Shown here: in pieces, positions 21,338-31,790 of the stretch
How the letters are laid out: the number at the start of each line of letters is the position of its first letter
How positions within the stretch are numbered: the stretch's first letter is position 1
Origin: Pseudomonadota bacterium
GTDB lineage: Bacteria > Pseudomonadota > Gammaproteobacteria > Magnimaribacterales > D2472
Assembly (NCBI GenBank): GCA_028344535.1
Contig: JAOMBK010000001.1
Span: 1-64,000, forward strand
Reading direction: 5' to 3'
Length of the DNA stretch: 64,000 nt
Program-made: the position numbers and the translations under genes
Notes under the pieces: generated by a model
Database searches by the model: none
Told to the model about the DNA's origin: nothing
The model's input: the letters and a program-made list of their open reading frames with translations, nothing else

Positions 21338-22192
21338 CTACCTTTTGAAAGGATCAAAAGTCATAGATATGACATTATTTGAAGCATCTCCTTGAACTCC
21401 AATGTTTTTTAGTTGCTCATTATTGTCTTTTGGCCAATAGAAAGTCTTAAAAATATGATCCCAAACTATAAGGTTATTTCCATAATTATGGTTTGCTATT
21501 TTTGGGTTGAAATTATGATGCCACCTATGCAGCTCCGGCCCTGAAAAAAAATAATTAAGAAGCTTTTGATCTTGCTCTGCATTGATGTGTTGCCAGTATC
21601 CGTGGACGGTACTAAAGATAGTTACTAAGGCAATAATTTTACCTTCAGCCCCTAAAAGCAATAAAGGAACAGCTCCGCTTACTTGGAGAAATGTCACATC
21701 TAGATAATGGAATCTTGTTGCATTAAACCAGTAAAGTCTTTCAGGATTATGATGAATTTTGTGGAATCGCCATAAAAAAGGAATTTCATGACAGCCTCTG
21801 TGGAACCAATAAAGCCCAAATTCGGAGACTACTAAGGCAAGAATTAATTGAGAAACAATGTTTAACTCTGAAGGCCATAGATTAAAACCGCCTCCAGAAA
21901 ATCTGATTGCAATAGAAGCAAGAAAAATTTGCAATAACTGACTTTGTAATAAAATATAATTAACAATGAAAAGAGAGGCATCTGGAAAAAAATTTTCTTT
22001 AAAATTTGGCTTCCAATCCCTAAATAAAGGTAAAAAAAACTCTCCCAATACTGTAAAAAAAATAGAGCCAACAGCTGCAAAAAATAAGACCTGTAATTCT
22101 GTAAAAGATGTAAATTCAATCAAAAAAATAGATGTGCCTACAATCAAGCTGATACAAATTAAATATCCAAATCTAGAGAAAATTAATTGCAT
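21338..22192 (-). CDS. Sterol desaturase / fatty acid hydroxylase superfamily protein
   Basis: TM segments and His clusters HRGCHE, HKIHH, HGYWQH, HRWHH. Confidence 0.88.
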   Translation of the reverse strand: MQLIFSRFGYLICISLIVGTSIFLIEFTSFTELQVLFFAAVGSIFFTVLGEFFLPLFRDWKPNFKENFFPDASLFIVNYILLQSQLLQIFLASIAIRFSGGGFNLWPSELNIVSQLILALVVSEFGLYWFHRGCHEIPFLWRFHKIHHNPERLYWFNATRFHYLDVTFLQVSGAVPLLLLGAEGKIIALVTIFSTVHGYWQHINAEQDQKLLNYFFSGPELHRWHHNFNPKIANHNYGNNLIVWDHIFKTFYWPKDNNEQLKNIGVQGDASNNVISMTFDPFKR

Positions 22193-23208
22193 AAATCAAT
22201 CATAACCTTTGAAGCTAAATTCCCATCTTTTGCCAACTCAAATGCTTTTTTGTGATCTTGAATTTTGCATTTATGGCTAATAAATTTATTTTGATCAATC
22301 ATATCATTTGATAATATTTTTAAAGATTCAAGAAACTCATTATTTGAATAAGCCATAGAACATGTGATTTCAAGCTCACGCATCAAAACTGCCCTAAAAT
22401 CTATCAAGGCTTGCTCTTGATGTAAGCCGGTAATCACAATCCTTGCGTGTTTCTTTGATATATTAATGATATTACTAATCAATTTATGATTTCCAGTGCA
22501 ATCAATAAAAACATCAGTATTAGAAACCGGAATACCAAATATTTCCCCTTCTCCATGAAATTCTTTTAATGCATCTGTGAAGCTTTCCCAATTAGAATAT
22601 GCTCTTACAGAATCCACTTCATTTGCATTGAAAACTCTTAAGTTATAAAGATCTGTTGCGATGATATTTTTATATCCAAAATAGCTTAATAATGTAACCA
22701 CAGAAAATCCAATGCATCCTAATCCACAAACAGCTATTTTTGAATCTTGATCTAGATTTGATCGATTGATTGTCCTTAAGGCAACTGCAAATGGCTCTAC
22801 TAATGCACCTATTTCAAAAGACATTTTATCTGGTAATTTAAATATACTTTCATTTAAAATTGCGTTTTTGACTAATAGGAAATTGGTCATGCCTCCCTCG
22901 GGCCCACCATTTCCAATACTATTATTATTTCCCATAGGATTGATAGCGACCCTATCATTAATATTTATATCTTTTACATCAGTCCCAATTTCAATAACTA
23001 TTCCTGACATCTCGTGCCCTAGCGGCATTGGATCTTTTTGGGGACCCATTAATCCTCCAGATGATATATAACTTAAATCAGTCCCACATATCCCACAAAA
23101 CTTGATAGCAACGATTAAGTCATTTGATCCCAAAGAGGGATAATCAACCAAATCAAGAGATAATGCATCGGGGCCCAGAATATTAAGTTGTTGAGTCTGC
23201 TTCTTCAT
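22183..23208 (-). CDS. Zinc-type alcohol dehydrogenase-like (MDR) oxidoreductase
   Basis: FCGICGTDL, PLGHEMSGIVIEIG, VCGLGCIGF. Confidence 0.88.
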   Translation of the reverse strand: MKKQTQQLNILGPDALSLDLVDYPSLGSNDLIVAIKFCGICGTDLSYISSGGLMGPQKDPMPLGHEMSGIVIEIGTDVKDININDRVAINPMGNNNSIGNGGPEGGMTNFLLVKNAILNESIFKLPDKMSFEIGALVEPFAVALRTINRSNLDQDSKIAVCGLGCIGFSVVTLLSYFGYKNIIATDLYNLRVFNANEVDSVRAYSNWESFTDALKEFHGEGEIFGIPVSNTDVFIDCTGNHKLISNIINISKKHARIVITGLHQEQALIDFRAVLMRELEITCSMAYSNNEFLESLKILSNDMIDQNKFISHKCKIQDHKKAFELAKDGNLASKVMIDLCN

Positions 23209-24475
23209 TTAATTTATTTTTTGTTTTTTCTATTTCAAATTCTAACCACTTAACTATCCAGCGATTTGAATTTTTTTGAGATTCTTTAAGCAAGATTTGA
23301 TGAATTTTTAAATACATTTTCAATGCTTCTTTATTATTATCTGATGAAATGATAATTTCGGATATATGAATTGCTTTTAAATATTCATTCTTATCTATTA
23401 GATCTTTTACCATCTTTAGCGCCATCTCTTTATCAATTAAATCATTTAATTCAGGGAAAATACTTTTGGGAGAGTAAGAATATAATTCGGTCGTTGAATT
23501 ATGTCGAAACCAGCCAGTATATCCCTCAAAGATGGAGCGAATAGCCCATTCAACTGTCCCATAACCCTCTCCAACTGACAATTCTTTTGGCAAAACTATC
23601 TCCTTCATTAATTCGTACATATCTTTACCAACATTAATGCCTTCTACTGTTTTGGTATGTATATATTCCACCGCATCATGAAGATTTGTTACCTCTTTAT
23701 GTATCAATTTTTTTCCCTCTATCGGCTTAAAGTGGCCAGTAATTAATAACTCTGGATTAAGTTCTAAAACCTTTTTGCACATATCTAGATAGGGAATTGC
23801 AAACCTAATTCTGTCTCCACGTATAGTGCAAAAATTTGGCATATGAGGAAACAATGGCCCAAATGCATTTCCAGAAAAAAGAATTTTATGTTGGGGTAGA
23901 TAAATTAAAAGAGCGTCCAGGGTTTCTCCACCCGGAACAGAATACAGTTCTAAATCAAGCCCTCCTATAGAAAATTTATATTCATCTTTAAATAATATAT
24001 CTGGCTCTGCGATTGATTGAATATCTTTAAAGCCCATTTTTTCTGCAGAAGCTATAGCATCATTCATAAGATCAATCATTTCACCAAAAAACTTATAGGC
24101 ATTTAACACCCTTCCACCTTGAGTTAATGAGTCAAAGGATTGGTGTTCAATAATATTCTCTTGAGCAATTAAGGTTGCTTCCGGATTATATTCTTTAAAA
24201 AAACCTGACCCTCCAACATGATCTACGTGACCTTGAGTATAAATAATGTATTCAATCTTTTTGTTATTTACTTGATCAAAACAATGTTTATGGATTGGGG
24301 CCTCTACACCTAGTCCGGTATTTATTAAAATATTTCCCTCAGATGTTTCTATCAAGTAACTATTGCTAGCTCCCTCAGATAAAAAAATAAAATCATTTAT
24401 TTGAAAGGGTCGCGACTGACTTGCCGGTTTTATATCTAAGGAGCCAGGTCTTTTATTGATGAGTAAAGATGTCAT
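23183..24475 (-). CDS. MBL-fold hydrolase with alkyl-sulfatase-like dimerisation region
   Basis: IIYTQGHVDHVGGSGFF MBL motif; C-terminal AIHISEIIISSDNNKEALKMYLKIHQ region like alkylsulfatase dimerisation domains; start at MTSLLINK (24475) or upstream Met at 24481. Confidence 0.78.
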   Translation of the reverse strand: MTSLLINKRPGSLDIKPASQSRPFQINDFIFLSEGASNSYLIETSEGNILINTGLGVEAPIHKHCFDQVNNKKIEYIIYTQGHVDHVGGSGFFKEYNPEATLIAQENIIEHQSFDSLTQGGRVLNAYKFFGEMIDLMNDAIASAEKMGFKDIQSIAEPDILFKDEYKFSIGGLDLELYSVPGGETLDALLIYLPQHKILFSGNAFGPLFPHMPNFCTIRGDRIRFAIPYLDMCKKVLELNPELLITGHFKPIEGKKLIHKEVTNLHDAVEYIHTKTVEGINVGKDMYELMKEIVLPKELSVGEGYGTVEWAIRSIFEGYTGWFRHNSTTELYSYSPKSIFPELNDLIDKEMALKMVKDLIDKNEYLKAIHISEIIISSDNNKEALKMYLKIHQILLKESQKNSNRWIVKWLEFEIEKTKNKLNEEADSTT

Positions 24476-24499
24476 GTACACATGTTATTATATTTATTA

Positions 24500-25249
24500 A
24501 TGAGCAACATCTCTTTTGATTATTCTAATGCGAATATCCTTGTTACAGGGGGAACCAGTGGCATTGGTAAAGCCATTGCAGAGGCTTATTTAGCTTCTGG
24601 GGCAAATGTAACAATTACAGGAACAAAATCTTCTATAGAAGACTATGAAGACATTTCAAAAGAGTTTTCTTACCTTAAATTAAATCTGGAAGATAAAAAA
24701 AATATTGATAATATTAAAAAATCTATAAAAAAATTAGACATTCTTATAAATAATGGTGGCTTAAGTTTTCCTGATGGAAAAAGTGAAGAAGACCCAGATA
24801 TCTTTGATAGAGCTGTATATATTCACCTAAATAGCTTTTATAGATTATCTAGCTCACTTCAACCCATCCTAATGAAATCTACTTTTCAAGGAGGCTCATC
24901 TATAGTCGGCATAGCTTCGATGACATCTTTTTTTGGCATGCCAATTGTTCCGGGTTATGGAGCAGGCAAAGGTGGTTTAGTTCAACTTGTAAAGACTTTA
25001 TCAATGAAATGGGCTAATCAATCAATTCGAGTAAATGCTGTAGCTGCAGGATATATCAAAACACGCATGACCGAGCCCATAATTAATTCAGAAGAATTTG
25101 CAAAAGATATTTTAAACAGAATTCCATTGAAAGAATTTGGAGATCCTTATGACATAGCCAATGCTGTATTATTTTTAACGTCCCCTTCTGCAAGATACAT
25201 CACAGGGGAAACCATAAGGGTTGACGGAGGATATTCTATCTCCAGTTAA
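24500..25249 (+). CDS. Short-chain dehydrogenase/reductase
   Basis: VTGGTSGIGKAIAEAY, YGAGKGG (YxxxK), C-terminal GETIRVDGGYSISS; start chosen at MSNISFDY (upstream Met at 24482 also possible). Confidence 0.93.
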   Translation: MSNISFDYSNANILVTGGTSGIGKAIAEAYLASGANVTITGTKSSIEDYEDISKEFSYLKLNLEDKKNIDNIKKSIKKLDILINNGGLSFPDGKSEEDPDIFDRAVYIHLNSFYRLSSSLQPILMKSTFQGGSSIVGIASMTSFFGMPIVPGYGAGKGGLVQLVKTLSMKWANQSIRVNAVAAGYIKTRMTEPIINSEEFAKDILNRIPLKEFGDPYDIANAVLFLTSPSARYITGETIRVDGGYSISS

Positions 25250-25251
25250 AG

Positions 25252-26496
25252 ATGTCAAATAAGATTCAAATTAATGACTTATCAAACCCAATACTAACTG
25301 AATTTCAAAAGGACGCGAAAAATTATGGCGAGACTCTAAAAGTAGATCTTACTTCAGAAGCTGTAATTAAAAAAGCATGTGAAAATTCTTCACTTCATGA
25401 TTTTGGAGATGAAGGCTTTATCTCAAGATTGGATGTTTTGATGCAGTCAGTTTCAAATGATGAGGGATTATCAGGAATAGGAAAGTTCGGTATATTTAAT
25501 GATCAAGTGAGATATGCTGAGAATCGGCTAAAGTTTGAAAAATTTAAGAAAAAGTTCCCTGAATATAATGAAGAAGTTATCTCAAAACCTATAATCATAA
25601 TAGGTCTGCCAAGATCTGGGACAACGCATCTTCTTAACCTTATAGCAGCTGATTCAAGATTAAAATCTATACCGTATTGGCAAAGCCTAAGACCATTTCA
25701 TGAAAAATTGATAAATTTAAATAATGAGGAAGATTCAAGAAAAGAGATAGCTTTTGAAGAGTATAAAAACTTTCTTGACACCATGCCTTTACTGAAATCA
25801 ATGCACGATATGCATCCAAATCATATTCATGAGGAAATTGAACTTCAAGCAATGGATTTCTCAACTTACCTTCCAGAATGGTTAGCATATGTTCCAGAAT
25901 GGAGAGATTATTATTTAACACATGATCAAACAAATCATTATGAATATTTAAAAGATGTTTTAAAGGCCATGCAATTTATTAAAGGGCCGAAAAAATGGGT
26001 ATTAAAATCACCTCAGCATCTCGAACAAATACTCCCTCTGTTGAACACTTTCCCAGATGCAACTTTTGCAATTACTTACAGAGATCCGTTGTCAGTAGTA
26101 CTGTCAACAGCAACAATGCTTTCCTATGGAGATCGGGTAAGAAGGTATCAAGTAGATCCAAAAAATAATTTTAGTTATTGGCATAGTAGAATTAAAACAC
26201 TTTTAGAGAGATTTACAGCAGACTATAAGTTAATTCCTTTGGATCAAAAAAGTGACGTATTTTTTCATGACCTCATAAAAGATAATATCAAAAGTGTAAA
26301 GAGTATATATTCAAAGAATTCTTTAAAATTTAGCTCTCTTGCAAATGGTGAGATAGAAGAATATATGAAGCTAAATAAAAGAGGAAAGCACGGACAAGTT
26401 ATATATAACTTAGAAGACTTTAATGTAGATAAATCAGAATTCTATGAATCTTTTAAATTTTATTTTGATGCATTTGATGTATTAAAAGAAATTTAA
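25252..26496 (+). CDS. Sulfotransferase family protein
   Basis: PAPS-binding-like IIIGLPRSGTTHLLNLIAAD; ITYRDPLSVVLS. Confidence 0.88.
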   Translation: MSNKIQINDLSNPILTEFQKDAKNYGETLKVDLTSEAVIKKACENSSLHDFGDEGFISRLDVLMQSVSNDEGLSGIGKFGIFNDQVRYAENRLKFEKFKKKFPEYNEEVISKPIIIIGLPRSGTTHLLNLIAADSRLKSIPYWQSLRPFHEKLINLNNEEDSRKEIAFEEYKNFLDTMPLLKSMHDMHPNHIHEEIELQAMDFSTYLPEWLAYVPEWRDYYLTHDQTNHYEYLKDVLKAMQFIKGPKKWVLKSPQHLEQILPLLNTFPDATFAITYRDPLSVVLSTATMLSYGDRVRRYQVDPKNNFSYWHSRIKTLLERFTADYKLIPLDQKSDVFFHDLIKDNIKSVKSIYSKNSLKFSSLANGEIEEYMKLNKRGKHGQVIYNLEDFNVDKSEFYESFKFYFDAFDVLKEI

Positions 26497-26951
26497 GTAA
26501 TCCACATTGACAACGTTTCTGCAATATATGCAGGTTTTTCAACACCTTCAATCTCCATTGTCACAGAGGCTTTTACAAGATATTGTCCAGGATTTTTTTC
26601 TGTAATATCCATGATTGTTGTGTGAAGTCTAACTCTTGAACCAACAGCCACTGGGCTTAGAAAGCGGACTTTATCTAGCCCATAATTTAAACCCATTTTC
26701 GCTCCCTCAACCACCAAAGCTGTATCTTTACCCAGACCGGCAACTAATGAGAGTGAAAGGAAGCCATGTGCAATTGTTGAACCAAAAATAGGTGAGGCCT
26801 TTTCTGAATCTACATGAATAAACTGATGGTCTTCTGTAGCATCTGCAAATTTATTAATCCTGTCCTGATCAACCTTAAACCATTCAGTAGTGCCTAATTC
26901 TTTGCCTATGTAATCTTTTAAGTCTTCAGGTTTTACAATTGTTAATGCCAT
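26493..26951 (-). CDS. MaoC-like dehydratase (hotdog enoyl-CoA hydratase)
   Basis: FADATEDHQFIHVDSEKA, TIAHGFLSLSL. Confidence 0.92.
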   Translation of the reverse strand: MALTIVKPEDLKDYIGKELGTTEWFKVDQDRINKFADATEDHQFIHVDSEKASPIFGSTIAHGFLSLSLVAGLGKDTALVVEGAKMGLNYGLDKVRFLSPVAVGSRVRLHTTIMDITEKNPGQYLVKASVTMEIEGVEKPAYIAETLSMWIT

Positions 26952-26952
26952 A

Positions 26953-28641
26953 TTATTTCTCCATTAAATGTTCTTTATATTCTTCTCGTAAGTCTACCTT
27001 TAATAACTTTCCAGTCGCGCCATGCGGAAGTTCTTTAACAAAAATAATATCATCAGGCAGCCACCATTTAACAACCTTTTCTAATAAGAAATCATTGATT
27101 TCTTGCTTATCAATTTCCTCTCCATCTTTTGTGATTAAAAATAACAAGGGTCTTTCATCCCACTTAGGATGTGGAACTCCCACAACGCATGCTTCCAGAA
27201 CATTTTCGTGAGTAAGCACAGCGTTTTCTAAATCGATGGAGCTAATCCATTCCCCCCCTGTCTTAATAACATCTTTTGCTCTGTCAACGATCTGCATACA
27301 TCCATCTGGATGAATTGTTGCGACATCTCCGGTATCAAACCAACCGTCCTCATCTACCGCGGGACCATCTGCCTTATAATATTGATGCATTATCCATGGG
27401 CCTTTCACCTTTAAAGCGCCACTAGCCTCTCCATCTCTAGGAAGCTCATTATTTTCATCATCAACAGTCTTAATCTCTACGCCAAACATGGGATAGCCTT
27501 GTTTAGTTTGAAGTTGATATCTTTCTTCTTTGGGAAGATTCATGGTTTTCTTGGTTGGAGCATTTATAGTCCCAAGAGGACTCATTTCTGTCATTCCCCA
27601 TCCGTGAGTTAAAAATGCATCATGCTGCTCATCAAATGCTTTGATCATTGCATACGGCGCCGCTGAACCTCCAACCAAAACTTGATCAACTGTATCAAGC
27701 TTTAGGCCTTTACCTTCAAGATACTGTAATAGTCCAAGCCACACAGTTGGAACACCCAACATAGAATCAACTGATTCTTGCTCTACCAGCTCATACAAGG
27801 ACTCTCCGTCAAGAGCATGGCAAGGCAATACCAAAGTTATTCCGAGAATTAATGCGCAATAAGGCACCCCCCAAGCATTTACATGAAACATAGGAACAAC
27901 TGGTAAGACTGAACTAGAGGAGTCGAAACTCATCACTCCAGATACAGAGATTGCATGCAAAATAGTTGACCTGTGAGAATATAAAACTCCCTTTGGATTG
28001 CCAGTAGTTCCAGAGGTATAGCACAAAGCAACTGCATCATCCTCATGTAATTCAGGCCAAACGTATTCATCTGATTCATCCCTGATTAGCTCATCATAGC
28101 TTAGAGCATTACTTAAATTATTTTCTGGAATACCGTCTTTTGATGAGGCAATAATTATCGTTTTAACTGTATCTAATTTATCTTGAACACTTTCCACAAG
28201 TGGGATGAATGTAGGATCAACAATTAAAACCTCGTCCTCTGCATGATTAAGTATGTATATTAATTGATCTGGAGAATATCTTGGATTTAAGGTATGAAGG
28301 ATAGCTCCCATACCAGACACAGCAAAATAGGTTTCAAAATGCCTGCTATTATTCCACGCAATAGTTGCAACTCGATCATGGGGATTTACACCAAGTTTTG
28401 CCAGAGCGTTAGCCAGTTTTTTAGATCGCTTAATTGACTCTCCATACGTAGTTGAATTTATTGAGCCATCTAATTCTCGTGAAACTAATTTGCCATCAAA
28501 ATTATATTTTTCAGCATGCAAAATTGCCTGCGGGATAGTTAAATCCCAGTTCATCATATTACCTTTCATTGAAATAGCCCCTTTATTTAACAGTGTCTTT
28601 TCGGTTTGTTTAACAGAATTATATACTTCCTTAACTCTCAA
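26953..28641 (-). CDS. AMP-dependent synthetase/ligase (fatty acyl-CoA ligase-like)
   Basis: [45 protein letters not shown]; start may be internal ([10 protein letters not shown]). Confidence 0.92.
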   Translation of the reverse strand: MRVKEVYNSVKQTEKTLLNKGAISMKGNMMNWDLTIPQAILHAEKYNFDGKLVSRELDGSINSTTYGESIKRSKKLANALAKLGVNPHDRVATIAWNNSRHFETYFAVSGMGAILHTLNPRYSPDQLIYILNHAEDEVLIVDPTFIPLVESVQDKLDTVKTIIIASSKDGIPENNLSNALSYDELIRDESDEYVWPELHEDDAVALCYTSGTTGNPKGVLYSHRSTILHAISVSGVMSFDSSSSVLPVVPMFHVNAWGVPYCALILGITLVLPCHALDGESLYELVEQESVDSMLGVPTVWLGLLQYLEGKGLKLDTVDQVLVGGSAAPYAMIKAFDEQHDAFLTHGWGMTEMSPLGTINAPTKKTMNLPKEERYQLQTKQGYPMFGVEIKTVDDENNELPRDGEASGALKVKGPWIMHQYYKADGPAVDEDGWFDTGDVATIHPDGCMQIVDRAKDVIKTGGEWISSIDLENAVLTHENVLEACVVGVPHPKWDERPLLFLITKDGEEIDKQEINDFLLEKVVKWWLPDDIIFVKELPHGATGKLLKVDLREEYKEHLMEK

Positions 28642-28669
28642 GAATAAATCTTATCATATGAAAATAATA

Positions 28670-29491
28670 TTATTTATTTGCATAGGTATATCTGTCTAAG
28701 CCTTGAAAATCTTTGCAGGTCACAATATTTTTAAAGCCAATGTCTTTTAAAATATTTGTAACCTCTTCTGCTTGAGAGTAACCATGTTCGAATATAATTT
28801 TCCCTCCTAGTTTTAATGAAAATATTGCTTGTGAAGCAATTTGAAAGAAACTTTCGGATCCATCTTTAGAAGTAAGAGCTATTAAAGGCTCATGATTAAG
28901 ATTTTTAAGATGAGGATCATTTGGTTTGATATATGGTGGATTAGAGATAACTAAATCAAGAGAGTTCTCTGCAGAGCAAGTTAACCAACTAGATTGCATA
29001 AAGGTTACGTTGCGAGCATTGTGAAGTTCTTGGTTGATTTGAGCTACTTCCAATGCTGAGTCTGAAATATCTGCAGCAAGAATCTTAAGATCTTCATCTT
29101 TTAAACAAATTGAGATAGCTATACAGCCAGATCCTGTTCCAACCTCAAAAATTTTTGAATTCTTATTTAACGATAAATCTAATACCCACTCAACAATTAA
29201 TTCTGTCTCTGGTCGAGGGATCAATACTCTTGAATCAACAAAAAACTTATGTCCCATGAATTCTGATTCATTTAAAATATAATCAAATGGAATACCAGCC
29301 AAATAGGATGAAAAAAAAGTATTGATTTTCAAAATTTCTTCAGCTGATAAATTATATTGATCTTCTAGGGTTACAGTGGCTTCGCTTACTCCAAGAGACT
29401 TCAGAAGATGCTTTAGGTCTCTCAAAATATTTTGATGCTTAGATTCTTTCGATCTAGCGAGAGCAAAATAATAATTAAGGCTGGAATTCAA
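28670..29491 (-). CDS. prmC: Release factor glutamine methyltransferase
   Basis: VLIPRPETELIVEWVL, DLVISNPPYI; adjacent to prfA. Confidence 0.96.
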   Translation of the reverse strand: MNSSLNYYFALARSKESKHQNILRDLKHLLKSLGVSEATVTLEDQYNLSAEEILKINTFFSSYLAGIPFDYILNESEFMGHKFFVDSRVLIPRPETELIVEWVLDLSLNKNSKIFEVGTGSGCIAISICLKDEDLKILAADISDSALEVAQINQELHNARNVTFMQSSWLTCSAENSLDLVISNPPYIKPNDPHLKNLNHEPLIALTSKDGSESFFQIASQAIFSLKLGGKIIFEHGYSQAEEVTNILKDIGFKNIVTCKDFQGLDRYTYANK

Positions 29492-30583
29492 TTATGAGGT
29501 TTCTTCTAAATTAGATAGTTGGGCTAATTGATTTTCGGTGATTAGCGCTTGGCAAATAGAAATCATATCGCCATCCATCACTTGGTCTAAATTATGCTGA
29601 GTAAGCTTAATTCTGTGATCAGTTATGCGTCCCTGAGGGAAATTATAAGTTCTAATCTTCTCACTTCTGTCTCCGGTACCTACAAGGATTTTTCTTTCGC
29701 TAGCAATTGTATTTTGCTGTGCATCAATTTCATTTTGCTTTAATTTAGCAGCTAATAATGCCATGGCTTTAGCTTTATTCTTATGTTGAGATCGATCATC
29801 CTGACACTCCACTACAACTCCTGTTGGGATGTGAGTCAATCTGACAGCAGAGTCGGTTTTATTGACATGCTGCCCTCCTGCACCAGATGCCCTATAAGTG
29901 TCGACCCTTAACTCACTTTTATCTATCTCTATATCTTGAACTTCATCAACCTCTGGTAAAATTGCAACCGTAACAGTTGAAGTATGAATCCTTCCTTGAG
30001 ATTCAGTCTCAGGAACCCTCTGAACACGATGAACCCCAGATTCAAACTTTAAAAACTTAAAAACTCCTTGACCATTTATTTTAACCACAGCTTCTTTTAA
30101 TCCACTTGGTTCAGACTGCTTAATATTTACAATTTCTACCTTCCAGCCTTGGCGCTCAGAAAGCCTTGAGTACATTCTAAATAAATCTGCTGCAAATATT
30201 GCAGCCTCATCACCACCTGCTCCAGCCCTAATCTCAAGGTAAGCCGCTCCATCATCAGCTTCATCTTTTGGTAAAAGCATAAATTTAAGATTTTTTTCAA
30301 CCTCAGCAATTTTTTCTTGATTAGCTGTAACCTCAGTTTTTGCAAGCTCTATCAATTCCGAGTCGCCAGAGTCTAAAAGTTCTTTTGCCCCAGCTAGCTC
30401 TTTCTCAGTATTTTGCAATGATTGAAATAGATCAACGATTGGCGTGATTTCAGAATATTCTTTATTTAATTGAGTGAATTGTGCCATATCATCTGTTGCG
30501 CCCACTTTAGCAAGAGCTTCATGAATCTCAAATGACCTTAATCTTAAACTCTCTAATTTTGTAATAATGGATTCTTCAAGCAC
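29492..30583 (-). CDS. prfA: Peptide chain release factor 1
   Basis: RASGAGGQHVNKTDSAVRLTHIPTGV (GGQ motif). Confidence 0.98.
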   Translation of the reverse strand: MLEESIITKLESLRLRSFEIHEALAKVGATDDMAQFTQLNKEYSEITPIVDLFQSLQNTEKELAGAKELLDSGDSELIELAKTEVTANQEKIAEVEKNLKFMLLPKDEADDGAAYLEIRAGAGGDEAAIFAADLFRMYSRLSERQGWKVEIVNIKQSEPSGLKEAVVKINGQGVFKFLKFESGVHRVQRVPETESQGRIHTSTVTVAILPEVDEVQDIEIDKSELRVDTYRASGAGGQHVNKTDSAVRLTHIPTGVVVECQDDRSQHKNKAKAMALLAAKLKQNEIDAQQNTIASERKILVGTGDRSEKIRTYNFPQGRITDHRIKLTQHNLDQVMDGDMISICQALITENQLAQLSNLEETS

Positions 30584-31790
30584 TTCTAATTTCCTTAATC
30601 ATAGACAAAATAGCATGAGGTGTTAGTTTAGAAATATATTGTAGCTGATCATCTGAAACAACATGCATTTGCTTAAGAGATGAATAAGGATCGTTAGAAT
30701 TTAATAATCCCAAGAAGTCTTGTTGATTAATTTTGCTACATGCGCTTCTAAGAACAGCATATGCCTTATTGCGAGAATCTTTATCAGCTTTGTCTTGATG
30801 TAAAAATTCAACTCTAGTTTGAATGAGATTGCTTGCTTTTAATGCCTCGATTGAACGTTCTTCCAAATTTTCTTGAGTAACAAGCTCGATATCCTCAATT
30901 GTAAAAAGATAAGCATACTCAAGATCTCTTACCTGATCTTCTATGTTTCTGGGAACGCCTAGATCAATTAAGAGCATCGGTTTGTTTTTTCTTTCCCTCA
31001 TGGCTTGCTCTATCAGACCCTTTCCGATAAGTGGTAAAGGAGAATTAATAGAGGTCACTAAAATATCTGTGTTTTGAATAAGAGCTCCAAGTTGAGATAA
31101 ATGTGTTGTTTCTATAGATAAGGAACTGTTAATAGTTAATGTTTTTTTGGAACGATTAATAGCATTAATATTTTTAATGCCATTGTCGTGAAAATTTTCA
31201 ATTACACTTAATGCCATCTGACCAGCACCTACTATTGTAAGTTTTTGCTGAGTCGGATCTTCAAAAATTTCTTGGACAATTTTTAATGATAGGCCTGAAA
31301 CAGATAAAGGATTAAAGCCAATTTTTGTTTCTGTCCTTGCTGCTTTTGCAATTGAAATAATGTCATCAGTAAGGCGCTGAAATTCACCTTTCAATGAGCC
31401 AAGTTCGATATATGTCTGAATTGATTTCTTAAATTGACCCAATATTTCTTGCTCACCTAGTACCTGAGAGTCAAGTCCGCTAGCAACATAGCACATATGC
31501 TTAATAGCCTCTTTTCCATTAAAAAAATATAAGTCATTATTTAGGGATTCGCTGCAACCAAAAAACTCAAGAGTCTTTTGGGCAATTCGCATAGCACTCG
31601 ATGAGGAACGAAAAATATAAACCTCAGTCCTATTGCATGTAGATAAGGCAAAAAATGAGTCTATGGATTCGCCAAAAGCACTCTGAAAGAAATTTTTAAA
31701 GTCTTCTTGATTAGAGTCATTTATAATAAACAACTCTCTTTCTGATAACTTTGTAGTCTTATGATTTATGCCAAACAGCTGTAATTCCAT
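30576..31790 (-). CDS. hemA: Glutamyl-tRNA reductase
   Basis: FALSTCNRTEVYIF, VASGLDSQVLGEQEILGQ. Confidence 0.96.
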   Translation of the reverse strand: MELQLFGINHKTTKLSERELFIINDSNQEDFKNFFQSAFGESIDSFFALSTCNRTEVYIFRSSSSAMRIAQKTLEFFGCSESLNNDLYFFNGKEAIKHMCYVASGLDSQVLGEQEILGQFKKSIQTYIELGSLKGEFQRLTDDIISIAKAARTETKIGFNPLSVSGLSLKIVQEIFEDPTQQKLTIVGAGQMALSVIENFHDNGIKNINAINRSKKTLTINSSLSIETTHLSQLGALIQNTDILVTSINSPLPLIGKGLIEQAMRERKNKPMLLIDLGVPRNIEDQVRDLEYAYLFTIEDIELVTQENLEERSIEALKASNLIQTRVEFLHQDKADKDSRNKAYAVLRSACSKINQQDFLGLLNSNDPYSSLKQMHVVSDDQLQYISKLTPHAILSMIKEIRSA

